Assembly: GCA_019828595.1 (NCBI GenBank)
Contig: JAHQRK010000024.1
Location: 186,001 to 250,000 of the forward strand
Length of the DNA: 64,000 bases
Reading direction: 5' to 3'
DNA from: Aphanomyces cochlioides
Taxonomy: Eukaryota > Oomycota > Saprolegniomycetes > Saprolegniales > Verrucalvaceae
Part shown: one piece after another, positions 9,902 to 18,766 of the stretch
How positions within the stretch are numbered: the stretch's first letter is position 1
How the letters are laid out: each line of letters opens with the position of its first letter
Made by a program: the position numbers and the translations under genes
The notes under the pieces: generated by a model
The model's database searches: none
What the model was told of the DNA's origin: nothing
What the model saw: only the letters and a program-made list of their open reading frames with translations

Positions 9902-10420
9902 ATAAAATACCTTTCAATTCGATTTATTCACCGTGTCCGATGCGTTTGGCTCACGGCTAGGGAACCCACAGGTTGCGGGTTCGAGTGCCCGAGTGCGCAT
10001 TTTTGATAAAATTTTGTATAATCCCATGTCTGATTGTTTGGCTCCAAATACCTTTGATTGCTCCTACCTCACGCACAGTAGGAAACGCATAGATCTCATT
10101 CCTTCAATGTGCAGCAGGCGAGAAACTAGCATTCCATTGTATGCTGCAGTGTCATTGAGCACTGGCAGGAATCTCAAATCCTGTTTACAACAACAGTCTC
10201 TCGATGATTCTGAAGTTGTACACAGACTTTGAACTCCATGCCAATGCTCAATGATGCATTGACTTACCGCTGCTTGCCACCACAGAGCATGTATGTGTGA
10301 TAGCTCTGTGGTTGCGAATAGACTGTATGCCATAGCGTCATTGAGCACTGGCAGGAATCTCACGTCCTGTCTAGACTTTAGGCTGCATGCCAATGCTGAA
10401 AGACGCCTTGGCATACGTCT
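9902..10420 (+). repeat. left arm of foldback element
   Basis: It pairs with 11290-11831 in inverted orientation. It contains a repeated unit starting CATTGAGCACTGGCAGGAAT at 10153 and 10339, a period of 186 bases. It lacks about 45 bases present in the right arm near 11310-11360. The mirrored 99-codon open frames in both arms (9933-10232 and 11501-11800) are a by-product of the near-identity. Confidence 0.85.
9940..10000 (+). other. tRNA-like (SINE-head-like) sequence, left arm
   Basis: It shows ATGCGTT pairing roughly with TGCGCAT, an A-box-like TGGCTCACGGCTAG and a B-box-like GGTTCGAGTGC, followed by a T run. At 61 bases, with a T-arm that does not fold canonically and no room for an anticodon arm, it is not a working tRNA. 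A tRNA-derived promoter head is more likely. It recurs inverted at 11733-11793. Confidence 0.35.
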
Positions 10421-10724
10421 AGTTGCATCCGGAAAAGTGCATGTGTGTTGGCTTAGTGTTGTCAGTCGCGCTTTCGGCTGAGCTTGAGACGCAAACTTTC
10501 AAACCAACTCTGGTCTTGAGTTCATAGGTAAGCTGTTGGTTCGCCGCTGTCGCTTCAACAGCTGTTTTTGTTTCTTCATCGGCAGTACTCGCACTTCTTG
10601 TTTGCCGTTGAACGATTATGTTCTCCTCTGTCATAACCGCTCCTTCATCTTGATCTGGCGCACTTGCACCTCTTCCACGTCCACGCCCACGACCGCGTCC
10701 GGATGGGCTGATATAATTGGACAT
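10419..10724 (-). CDS. hypothetical RG-repeat protein inside foldback element
   Basis: From the internal Met at 10724 the frame reads MSNYISPSGRGRGRGRGRG, then an acidic, Gln/Thr-rich stretch, to a stop at 10419. RG repeats are common in nucleic-acid-binding proteins and some Gag N-termini. About 100 residues, no recognised family. Its last part is made of direct-repeat sequence, so it may be a captured fragment rather than a gene. Confidence 0.25.
   Translation of the reverse strand: MSNYISPSGRGRGRGRGRGASAPDQDEGAVMTEENIIVQRQTRSASTADEETKTAVEATAANQQLTYELKTRVGLKVCVSSSAESATDNTKPTHMHFSGCN
10458..10524. repeat. 67-base direct repeat, copy 1 (foldback centre)
   Basis: GTTGTCAGTCGCGCTTTC through CTGGTCTTGAGTTCA recurs at 10759-10825 with few changes. 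The copies flank an RG-rich reading frame. Confidence 0.75.
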
Positions 10725-10758
10725 ATTTCGCACGACAAAACGTACTAAAGAATTCTTT

Positions 10759-10825
10759 GTTGTCAGTCGCGCTTTCAACTGAGCTTGAGACGCAAACTTT
10801 CAAACCAACTCTGGTCTTGAATTCA
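10759..10825. repeat. 67-base direct repeat, copy 2 (foldback centre)
   Basis: This is the second copy of 10458-10524. The 300 bases between the copies suggest a duplication or a small insertion. Confidence 0.75.
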
Positions 10826-11289
10826 AATTTACGAATGACTACAAACTACTGAACGCAGCAATACACGTGCGCACCCATTAAAGAACCCTGGAGAACACTC
10901 CTGATCACTGAGGAATTCGTACGTTTGGAGTCATGTCGCCAATTGTGGTCGACCAAGGGTCCAATCAGACTCTGAGAGTCAACACTTAGTAGACTTTGCC
11001 ATGTGTACCTCCGCATCAACCAGCACAGGCATGCGACCTGTTTACAGTGGAAGTCTCATGGTGATTCTGTGCCGTGCTTACTACGTGCAGCAACAAAGCC
11101 CAATCGTTCATATTATGGAAGTTGTGTCTATACTTGTGCATTTGACTCAGGCCGAGCAATTCGAACGCGAAGGATTGAGATGAGCTATAATATCAGTTTA
11201 GAGCAACAGTAACATCGAGAGCAGGTCGTTGTCAGGAAGTTTTGAGATACATGTCAATACATAGTGATGCAATGTCTACTTGCATCAAG

Positions 11290-11831
11290 GCGTCTTTGAG
11301 CATTGGCATGCAGCAAAAAGTCGGTGTACAGCAACCGAATTATAGAGAGACTGTTGTTGTAGACAGGATGTGAGATTCCTGCCAGTGCTCAATGACGCTA
11401 TGGCATACAGTCTATTCGCAACCACAGAGCTATCACACATACATGCTCTGTGGTGGCAAGCAGCGGTAAGTCAATGCATCATTGAGCATTGGCATGGAGT
11501 TCAAAGTCTGTGTACAACTTCAGAATCATCGAGAGACTGTTGTTGTAAACAGGATTTGAGATTCCTGCCAGTGCTCAATGACACTGCAGCATACAATGGA
11601 ATGCTAGTTTCTCGCCTGCTGCACATTGAAGGAATGAGATCTATGCGTTTCCTACTGTGCGTGAGGTAGGAGCAATCAAAGGTATTTGGAGCCAAACAAT
11701 CAGACATGGGATTATACAAAATTTTATCAAAAATGCGCACTCGGGCACTCGAACCCGCAACCTGTGGGTTCCCTAGCCGTGAGCCAAACGCATCGGACAC
11801 GGTGAATAAATCGAATTGAAAGGTATTTTAT
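11290..11831 (-). repeat. right arm of foldback element
   Basis: It is the inverted partner of 9902-10420, nearly identical over most of its length, and is the fuller version of the internal repeat unit. Confidence 0.85.
11733..11793 (-). other. tRNA-like (SINE-head-like) sequence, right arm
   Basis: This is the inverted copy of 9940-10000 with the same A-box-like and B-box-like sequences. Confidence 0.35.
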
Positions 11832-11869
11832 AAAGTTTAAGGCTCAATCAAAAACGATAAACATATTAA

Positions 11870-12012
11870 TATTCACCTACCCCTGGTGAATAGATATGAC
11901 CGATGATCTTCATTGTGGTGAGTAGATATGAACGAATCCCCCGAACCTGGTGAATAGGTATGAACTTTTGCCTCGTGGTGAGACATGAATGCTGGTGAGA
12001 TAATATGACCGA
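11870..12012. repeat. degenerate GGTGA-ATA-TATGA minisatellite
   Basis: Five loosely spaced units of the type GGTGAATAGATATGACC follow the right foldback arm, the last forming the terminal inverted repeat. Related GGTGA units occur inverted near 9745-9805. Confidence 0.5.
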
Positions 12013-12313
12013 TACGGTATATTGTAGTGAATCTCTGTGAAGGACTTCTTCACCGGGACGAATTCATTGGCTAAAATTATATATTCTGAATTACACGATC
12101 ATGTCGACGGTTATCAACCGTTCAATGTTGGCGTCCTTAAGAACATTGTATCTTTCTCGTTGTGTGGACGGAGAGATCACTGCAATGGTTATAGTTACCG
12201 CAATAACGTGCGCCCGCCACCGCAGCTACAAAAGACTCTGTTTCCATGAATCACTCAAACCGAGACTCTTTCCCCGGCCAAAAAATACAACCGTCATGTC
12301 ATACGGATAATAT

Positions 12314-12544
12314 TTGTCCGTTAATGTGAGCCAGGCTCCTTCGGCCCCCACTACTAAGGCCCCTGCCAGTGAAGTTATGATCACGGACATTACGATCGCG
12401 GGTCTTGACGGCACGGCGACCAACTTGTACGATGTTTTCGCTAACCCAAAAGTTGTCTCTAACTGGAAGTGGTCGGGCATTACCGCCAAAGCCACGGCCA
12501 AGGGGTCGTGCCAGGGTCAACCCAGCGGTTTTACATGTGCTTAA
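12314..12544 (+). pseudogene. linker plus polygalacturonase C-terminal fragment
   Basis: The frame begins with linker-like QAPSAPTTKAPA and goes straight into DITIAGLDGTATNLYDV and NWKWSGI, ending FTCA with TAA. That is the last 60 or so residues of the GH28 enzymes nearby, closest to the 13.4 kb gene. All catalytic motifs are missing. The joint of a linker to the very C-terminus shows an internal deletion. It may be the right end of the shattered gene whose other pieces are at 1563 and 9323. Confidence 0.8.
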
Positions 12545-13331
12545 ACGTTTGTTTTTAATTGGAGTAACAAAATGTGTTTTGCAAGCTCGATAGATGGCTG
12601 AAGAGGCTGTTGATGATCGACGTATTGTTGGGCTTAATGTTAAGGACTCCTAAAAATGATGCCATGAAGGGCAAGAGGATTGTCATCGGAACAGCATGAA
12701 GGCAAAGTTTAAAGTATGACTGTACCCATGATTACCCTGTCGAAAATGCCACAAGTCAGATGTCATTGCCACAAAGTCCGAAAGGCTTTCGACTGAATCT
12801 GTGTGCAATGTCAGTTGTCCAAATTGATCAGGTCGCCGTGACTTTGAGTCAGAACAACTGAGACGGATGGCTTGTTCAATAGCCCTTGAGCATGGCCAAG
12901 CAGAAGTTCAATTACGCCTTGCACAGTTTGAGGACTGCTGGTTGCCCACAGATCGTTCCGATCAACGATATAGAATCTGCAACTCTCTGAGGTCTTCAAC
13001 AGCTCTTTCCTTCGCCAGCAATGATCACAATTCACGACGAAAGGGCTCGGCACCAAAGGCGAGTTCATCTCGAGATGATCGCCCCAGAGTACAACATATA
13101 GCTAATTAGCGACGACCATTGCATTCAGTATTGCTACAACTATTTAGTCTATGCTAGAAGCACATCTAATCAGAGAATTTTAGAGTTGCTGATCGACAGA
13201 ACCATCACACCAAGCAGCTCGTCACGCTCCATATGCCCGCACAAGGAGTTCTGGATGTTAGTTCGACAGTGTGACTCTGCTGCATCTAGAAGCTAGTAAC
13301 GTTCCCCATCGCCCAGACTTTCCGGTCTAGA
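12545..13331. other. intergenic, nothing recognised
   Basis: Upstream region of the 13.4 kb polygalacturonase. Only short unsupported frames are present. Confidence 0.5.
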
Positions 13332-13349
13332 TCGTTTTCAAATTTCAAC
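13332..13349 (+). promoter_or_regulatory. oomycete Inr/FPR-like core promoter
   Basis: TCGTTTTCAAATTTCAAC lies 23 bases before the ATG and matches the TCATTYYN..ATTT start-site pattern with one change in the Inr. Confidence 0.55.
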
Positions 13350-13371
13350 TTACATTCATAAGCCTAGCCGC

Positions 13372-14457
13372 ATGATGCTCAGCGTTGTCTCGTTCCTTGC
13401 CACAGCACTCTTTGCCGCTGGAGTGTCTACCTCCTCTGAGGGTCAACAAGAAACCCAAGTGGGTTGCACGCTCTCTGGAAAGTACGTCAACGGAACCGAT
13501 GTGAGCACGTGCGCTAATGTCGTCATCTCTTCGTTGCAAGTCCCAGCCGGTGTGACTTTGGACCTCTCCAAGCTCAAGGACGGTGCGACTGTAACTTTCA
13601 CTGGCACGACTACATTTGGCACCAAGTTGTGGGAAGGCCCTCTTATTCGTTTGACGGGAAGCAATCTCAAGGTCACTGGCCCTGGAACTCTTGATGGCCA
13701 AGGTGCTTGGTACTGGCCAAAGGGTCAATCGGTCACTCGCCCAGTCTTCTTCCGCGTAAACCACGTCGACTACTCAACGTTGACGGGCTTCACGATTAAG
13801 AACTCGCCAACACGCACCTTCAGCATCAATAGCTGTACCAACACCAAGGTCATAGGTCTAACCCTGGACTCCAAGGCTGGCGATGGTGTCGCCAAGAACA
13901 CGGATGGCTTTGACCTTGGCCGCAACACAGGCGTTAACGTCACCAACAACGTCATCTACAACCAAGATGACTGCCTCGCCATGCAATCCAGTACCAACAC
14001 TTTGTTCGCTGACAACACTTGCACGGGTGGTCATGGTATTTCGATCGGATCCATCGGTGGTGCCGCCGTGGATTCATCGGACACAGTGAACGGCCTCATC
14101 GTTCGCAACAACAAGATCATCAACAACTCGAATGGGTTGCGTATCAAGACTATTATCGGGTTGAAAGGTCTTGTGACTGGAGTCCAATACATCAAGAACA
14201 CATTGACCAACGTCAAGAATGCTATTGTTGTGCACTCGGACTATGACAAAGCCAAGGGAGGCTATGTTGGAACTCCAACGAGTGAGGTTACCGTCACAGA
14301 CATCACGATCGCTGGTCTTGACGGCACGGCGACCAACTTGTATGACGTTTTGGCCAACCCAAAGGCTGTGTCCAACTGGAAGTGGTCGGGCATCACGGTC
14401 AAAGCCAAGAGTAAGGGCTCATGCAAGGGCCAACCCACTGGTGTCACTTGCGCTTAA
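13372..14457 (+). CDS. secreted endopolygalacturonase, GH28
   Basis: This 361-residue protein would cut alpha-1,4-linked galacturonan in pectin outside the cell. A signal peptide (about residues 1-20) and short pro-segment precede a right-handed beta-helix domain that starts at Cys32. All GH28 signatures are present: NTD ending at Asp178, DD at 199-200 in YNQDDC, GHG with His221, and RIK (Arg257, Lys259). Two ATGs are adjacent at the start; the first is used. No intron. It stands downstream of broken relatives and 2.3 kb before the CBM1-bearing polygalacturonase on the same strand. It is the most diverged full copy in its pro-region, and looks functional. Confidence 0.95.
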   Translation: MMLSVVSFLATALFAAGVSTSSEGQQETQVGCTLSGKYVNGTDVSTCANVVISSLQVPAGVTLDLSKLKDGATVTFTGTTTFGTKLWEGPLIRLTGSNLKVTGPGTLDGQGAWYWPKGQSVTRPVFFRVNHVDYSTLTGFTIKNSPTRTFSINSCTNTKVIGLTLDSKAGDGVAKNTDGFDLGRNTGVNVTNNVIYNQDDCLAMQSSTNTLFADNTCTGGHGISIGSIGGAAVDSSDTVNGLIVRNNKIINNSNGLRIKTIIGLKGLVTGVQYIKNTLTNVKNAIVVHSDYDKAKGGYVGTPTSEVTVTDITIAGLDGTATNLYDVLANPKAVSNWKWSGITVKAKSKGSCKGQPTGVTCA

Positions 14458-16680
14458 AACATGACAATGCAAAAAATTTCTGTCCGTGTTTGCCAACCAT
14501 TGACCCTCTTTTCTCGTCCAAGCTAATGGAATGCATTGTAAGTAAGTTATAGGCCACGCAGAGCAAGTGATTGCCTTGGCTTCGACTACATTTGCTTAGG
14601 ATCCAAGAAAGTGTTGTTAAACGGAGACAACGACCTTAACAATTGACACTGGAGTCGGGCATCACTGCGCAGACTCCAAGCTGGCATGTCCAGTTGCAGT
14701 CACTCACGCCGTAATACCAAGTTCGATTGCGTGGCCACACAACAGAAGAAAGGTCTTGTCATGCATTCGTCGACTTATTCGTCGTGATGCTACATCGGCT
14801 AATCGTCAACGCAGATTCAATTTCTTTCCAAGAGAGATTTGTTTTTTTACAGCCCAAGACTGACTCGTGCTGTTCATCGATTCGGGAGCACCAGCGTATT
14901 TACTCAAGAGAACTGCTTGGTCTCGGTCTCGCAGGCAGCAATCACATGAAAGATGCCGGGAAGGCGAGCTGTGGAGTATTTGACCGTGATCGGACAGCGT
15001 GAAATGCGATTGGACTTTGTCAAGTACACACGTATTTGTAACGTAGGTTCCAAGAGTTCCTGTAGAGGCGTTGATTATCTGGTTAATCTGACGTTGAGTA
15101 TTAGGGTGCACCATCAACACTTTACACTGCACAAACACTATACAAAATTGTACGTAATGTAACGTAAAGTAAAAGTTACTTTACATTTCCTTGTGTATAT
15201 TTCGTGGTGATGCATATTAAAACTTATCAACGTTTGTAGCTGTTAGGACTTCAAACGATCATAACCATGGCCAGGTTCACAGTGGTCGACATCGACGAGA
15301 GGTCTCTGGAATGTTTCTCACCTTCCAGAGACAATATCATCGATGGCGATGAGAATTTAGAGGTCATCTTGTAAGTTTTTCTCCACTCAAAGTTCTGTCG
15401 TACCGTCTAAATTCATATGCATATTAGTATTTCATCTTTTATACGAGCAACCCCATTGGCATAATTACATGGATGTTTGTTTTTCAGACTTTCCGTTTGG
15501 AAAGGAGCTTTTTTGTTTTATTTCGGTATGTCCTCCTAATGCACGACATCAGAAATCTTCTGTTCAACGTATTGACCCAACAACAAAACGTCGCTGAGCT
15601 AAAAATCGAAATCTTATCGTACAATATGTCCTACCAGTCCATCGTTCGTTCGGATATTCGAGATGTTCTTGTGTTTTGATGTATTCTGTACACGATCTGT
15701 ACATGTTCAGGTACATCCGGCACAGATAAGACAACGCAGGATGCGTTGTGCGGTCTGGTTACGAGGAGACGTGCGGCAAATTGAAGCCGTCCCTCGAGAA
15801 TTCATCAATAATACACAATCTTCAAACCATAAAGGAGTTTCTATTGCTGATAGTGTATTCAGGTTCTGGCAGCAGAGCTGCTGGGTGAAGCGTGTCTGAC
15901 ATTTTAAACACCAAATCAAGTTTCATGCGATTGTTTCATGAGATCGAACTTGATATTGGATTTCTGTAACTCACGAAAATCCAGTTGGTCATGTGGTGAA
16001 TTTTGACTCCGAACTGCAGTTCTTCTCGATTCAAACTTGAGATCACAGACTCTACACGAACTGTTCGAAGCCGCATGTGAACGGAACTCATTCTTCATTC
16101 AATTAGGCACAGAAACGCCATGACAAGCTTTCATTTTCACTCAGTTATGCATATACTCTAGTGTAGTCTATATTTTAGTTTAACTTGATAATCTCACTTT
16201 CCATTTCACCTCAACAGGTTATGAGCCCAACAACTCAGGACGAACCGACCCATGTCTCTCGGTTGGTAAATTCGCAACTTTACTATACTCTATGTTGATT
16301 CCAGCCCGAGTTATCATGGATACACTGTTTGTACACGGCTATTAATCCAGTGCACACAACGTTTTTTTACCGAATTCTTCACCCTGTTGGTCTGGAGTGC
16401 GTTGTATAACTGCGTTCATGAGTGTTTAGGTGACAGTCAATCGATCAAAGTAAGTTTGCTTTACAGTTAGTGACCAGAAGAATGAACGATGCTCAGTCAA
16501 GTCGACCGATCCTCGCATTCTACTCTCTCATAGATCATAAGAGTGTGGTAGCTGTTACGTCATATGCGATGGCTATGTCGTGAGTCGGACTTCCAAAGTT
16601 GTCCACACCCATTTCTACTTCTCAAACAAGCATGCAGCTGATGGATATGGATACAACAGAGAGCAGCCTGAGCATCTCTA
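14458..16680. other. intergenic, mostly unassigned
   Basis: 2.2 kb between two polygalacturonase genes on the same strand. Only a possible spliced relic at 15268-15830 was noted. The rest shows no family resemblance. Confidence 0.45.
15268..15830 (+). pseudogene. possible relic of an intron-containing gene (Walker-A-like piece)
   Basis: An ATG opens MARFTVVDIDERSLECFSP and runs to GTAAGT at about 15372, a good donor. TTTTTCAG before 15488 is a good acceptor, giving a hydrophobic exon, and a further GTATGT follows. After another CAG near 15710 one frame reads GTSGTDKTTQDALCGLVTRR, resembling a Walker A loop followed by the LxGL of an ABC ATPase but with the key Gly changed. It then stops. Evidence is thin; it may be chance. 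Confidence 0.2.
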
Positions 16681-16700
16681 CCATTCCTGAATTTACCTCC
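16681..16700 (+). promoter_or_regulatory. oomycete Inr/FPR-like core promoter
   Basis: CCATTCCTGAATTTACCTCC lies 17 bases before the ATG and fits the shared start-site pattern (CATTCC, then ATTT). Confidence 0.6.
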
Positions 16701-16716
16701 TTATCACCACATTGAC

Positions 16717-18150
16717 ATGAAGATTGCTGTTGCTATCGCATTCGCTGCCTCGTCCATTGCTGCCGTGGTTGCCCAGACTCCCATTGGTGCGTACGGCCAA
16801 TGTGGCGGCAGTGGCTACACGGGATCCACAACCTGTATCCAAGGCTATGAATGCCATTTTTACTCGGAATACTATTCGCAGTGCCTCGCTCTCACTGGTA
16901 GCACTCCATCAGCCAAGCCAACGACTGCCCCCAAGACCACGCAAGCAACTGCCAAGCCAACGACGGCCCCCAAGACCACGCAAGCAACGGCCAAGCCAAC
17001 AATTGCACCAATTACCGCGGCTCCAACTAAGCAGCCCAGTACTACGGTCCCGACCGTCAAGCCAACCACCAAGCAACCCACCCCGAGCACGGCGGCACCC
17101 ACTACGGCCCCCACGAAGCAACCAACGCCAAGTTCTTCCGTACCAACTCCCGCTGGTTGCACTCTCTCTGGAACTTATGCCAGCGGCACTGACGTAAGCT
17201 CTTGCTCCAGCGTCGTCATCTCTTCGCTGCAAGTACCAGCCGGCGTTACTTTAGATCTCACCAAGCTCAAGGATGGTGCGACTGTGACCTTTACTGGCAC
17301 AACTACGTTTGGTACCAAATTGTGGGAAGGTCCTCTCATCTTGCTCACGGGAACCAACCTCAAGGTCAATGGTCCTGGTACTCTTGATGGCCAAGGCGAA
17401 TGGTACTGGCCTCAAGGTCAGTCAGTGACACGCCCAGTCTTTTTCCGCCTCACCCACGTTGAGAAGTCGACCTTGTCTGGTTTCACCCTCAAGAACTCTC
17501 CCTTCCGCACATTCAGCGTCTTGAACTCCGTGGACACCCTCATTACGGGACTTACCTTGGACTCCAAGGCTGGTGATGGCAAAGCCAAGAATACTGATGG
17601 TTTTGACTTGAGCCGCAACAACGGTGTCAGTATCACCAACAATACCGTCTACAACCAAGACGACTGTCTCGCCATGCAGTCGAGTACCAACACGTTGTTT
17701 GCGCACAACTCGTGCACAGGTGGCCATGGTGTCTCGATTGGCTCCATCGGTGGTGCTGCTGTGGACACCTCCGACACTGTCGACGGTCTCACTGTCAACA
17801 ACAACAACATCATCAACAATGTCAACGGATTGCGCATCAAGACGATCATTGACTTGAAGGGTCTCGTGACAAATGTCAAGTACGTCGACAATACCTTGAC
17901 CAATGTCAAGAACGCCATAGTCATGCACTCGGATTACAGCAAGGCCAAGGGCGGTTACGTCGGAACTGCGACGAGTCAAGTTACCATCTCGGACATCACC
18001 ATCTCTGGTCTTACTGGCACAGCGACGAACTTGTACGACGTAGTGGCGAACCCAAGCGTGGTGTCCAACTGGAAGTGGTCAGGCATCAACGTCCAAGCCT
18101 CGAACAAGGGTTCGTGCAAGGGTCAACCCAGCGGTGTTACGTGTGCTTAA
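16717..18150 (+). CDS. CBM1-linker-GH28 polygalacturonase
   Basis: 477 residues. After the signal peptide (MKIAVAIAFAASSIAAVVA) comes a fungal-type CBM1 at about residues 20-58, with YGQCGGSGYTG, conserved Cys and aromatic residues. A Thr/Pro/Lys linker of about 85 residues follows, with repeats such as KPTTAPKTTQAT. The GH28 domain starts at about residue 147 and keeps NTDGFD, QDDC, GHG and RIK. The enzyme would cleave pectin while anchored to cellulose. None of the other polygalacturonases here has a binding module, and its CBM1 and linker resemble those of the GH5 cellulases, so it probably arose by module shuffling between neighbours. No lesion or intron seen. Confidence 0.95.
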   Translation: MKIAVAIAFAASSIAAVVAQTPIGAYGQCGGSGYTGSTTCIQGYECHFYSEYYSQCLALTGSTPSAKPTTAPKTTQATAKPTTAPKTTQATAKPTIAPITAAPTKQPSTTVPTVKPTTKQPTPSTAAPTTAPTKQPTPSSSVPTPAGCTLSGTYASGTDVSSCSSVVISSLQVPAGVTLDLTKLKDGATVTFTGTTTFGTKLWEGPLILLTGTNLKVNGPGTLDGQGEWYWPQGQSVTRPVFFRLTHVEKSTLSGFTLKNSPFRTFSVLNSVDTLITGLTLDSKAGDGKAKNTDGFDLSRNNGVSITNNTVYNQDDCLAMQSSTNTLFAHNSCTGGHGVSIGSIGGAAVDTSDTVDGLTVNNNNIINNVNGLRIKTIIDLKGLVTNVKYVDNTLTNVKNAIVMHSDYSKAKGGYVGTATSQVTISDITISGLTGTATNLYDVVANPSVVSNWKWSGINVQASNKGSCKGQPSGVTCA

Positions 18151-18766
18151 AATGAGTCTATCCACTTTGTCATTTCTATCAACCTTTTAAAGTTAGAAGA
18201 AATTCTTTTCGTTTTACACTTGTGTGCGCATTCGTCACTGTTGTCATTCAAGATGGCAAAGTTATCTGGATAAGCGAGCATTGACAAGTAGGTAGTACAG
18301 TACATAGCTCCGTTGTGGTTTGATCACAGTGGATCAACCGCCACGAAGCCATCATACACTTGGGTTTCCATCACGACACATACACAGACACAACGCTTGC
18401 AGGGCAATACTCGAGCAATACTCGATCTACCGGTAGTTGTCCATCCAATCGCTGGAAAAACGACAACGCTTGATCTTTCGATAGTCAATGTCAAGGCACA
18501 GTGATGGTTTCGCTTTGACGAACCACGTCGAGAACACAAAATCTCTTCAATTGTTGACGTTAAGACCGCCGCGTAGGCTCGTCAACATGATGTTGAAGAG
18601 GTTGATTCCATCCAAAGGTTTGCCTGGAGTTCTATCCATGGATTTCATCCAGCTTATCGTTCAAGTGAAACAATTTATTTACTCAAATACATTATGCTGC
18701 ACTAAAAAATGCAAACTGTCACATGAGGACGAGTACAGGATGTAGCTTTGGTGCTACCGTGGAAAA
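18151..18766. other. convergent intergenic region
   Basis: 616 bases between the stop codons of the CBM1-GH28 gene (plus) and the GH7-GH5 gene (minus). No gene recognised. Confidence 0.6.

Larger units (their letters stand above)
9734..12017. mobile_element. foldback DNA element with TA target duplication
   Basis: The ends are perfect inverted repeats of about 25 bases beginning CCGTATCGGTCATATTATCT (left 9734-9758, right 11993-12017). Each is flanked by TA, as for Tc1/mariner-type insertions. Inside are long inverted arms of about 520 bases and a central 0.85 kb. No transposase is visible, so the element is non-autonomous. Confidence 0.7.

Noticed and set aside
9940..10000. A functional tRNA gene
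   Set aside because: At 61 bases it is too short for an anticodon arm, the T-loop is not 7 bases on a 5-pair stem, and it lies inside a repeat arm with an identical inverted copy.
9933..10232. 99-codon protein encoded twice (9933-10232 plus, 11501-11800 minus)
   Set aside because: The two frames are identical because they lie in the inverted arms. The composition is not protein-like and the frame runs through the tRNA-like sequence.
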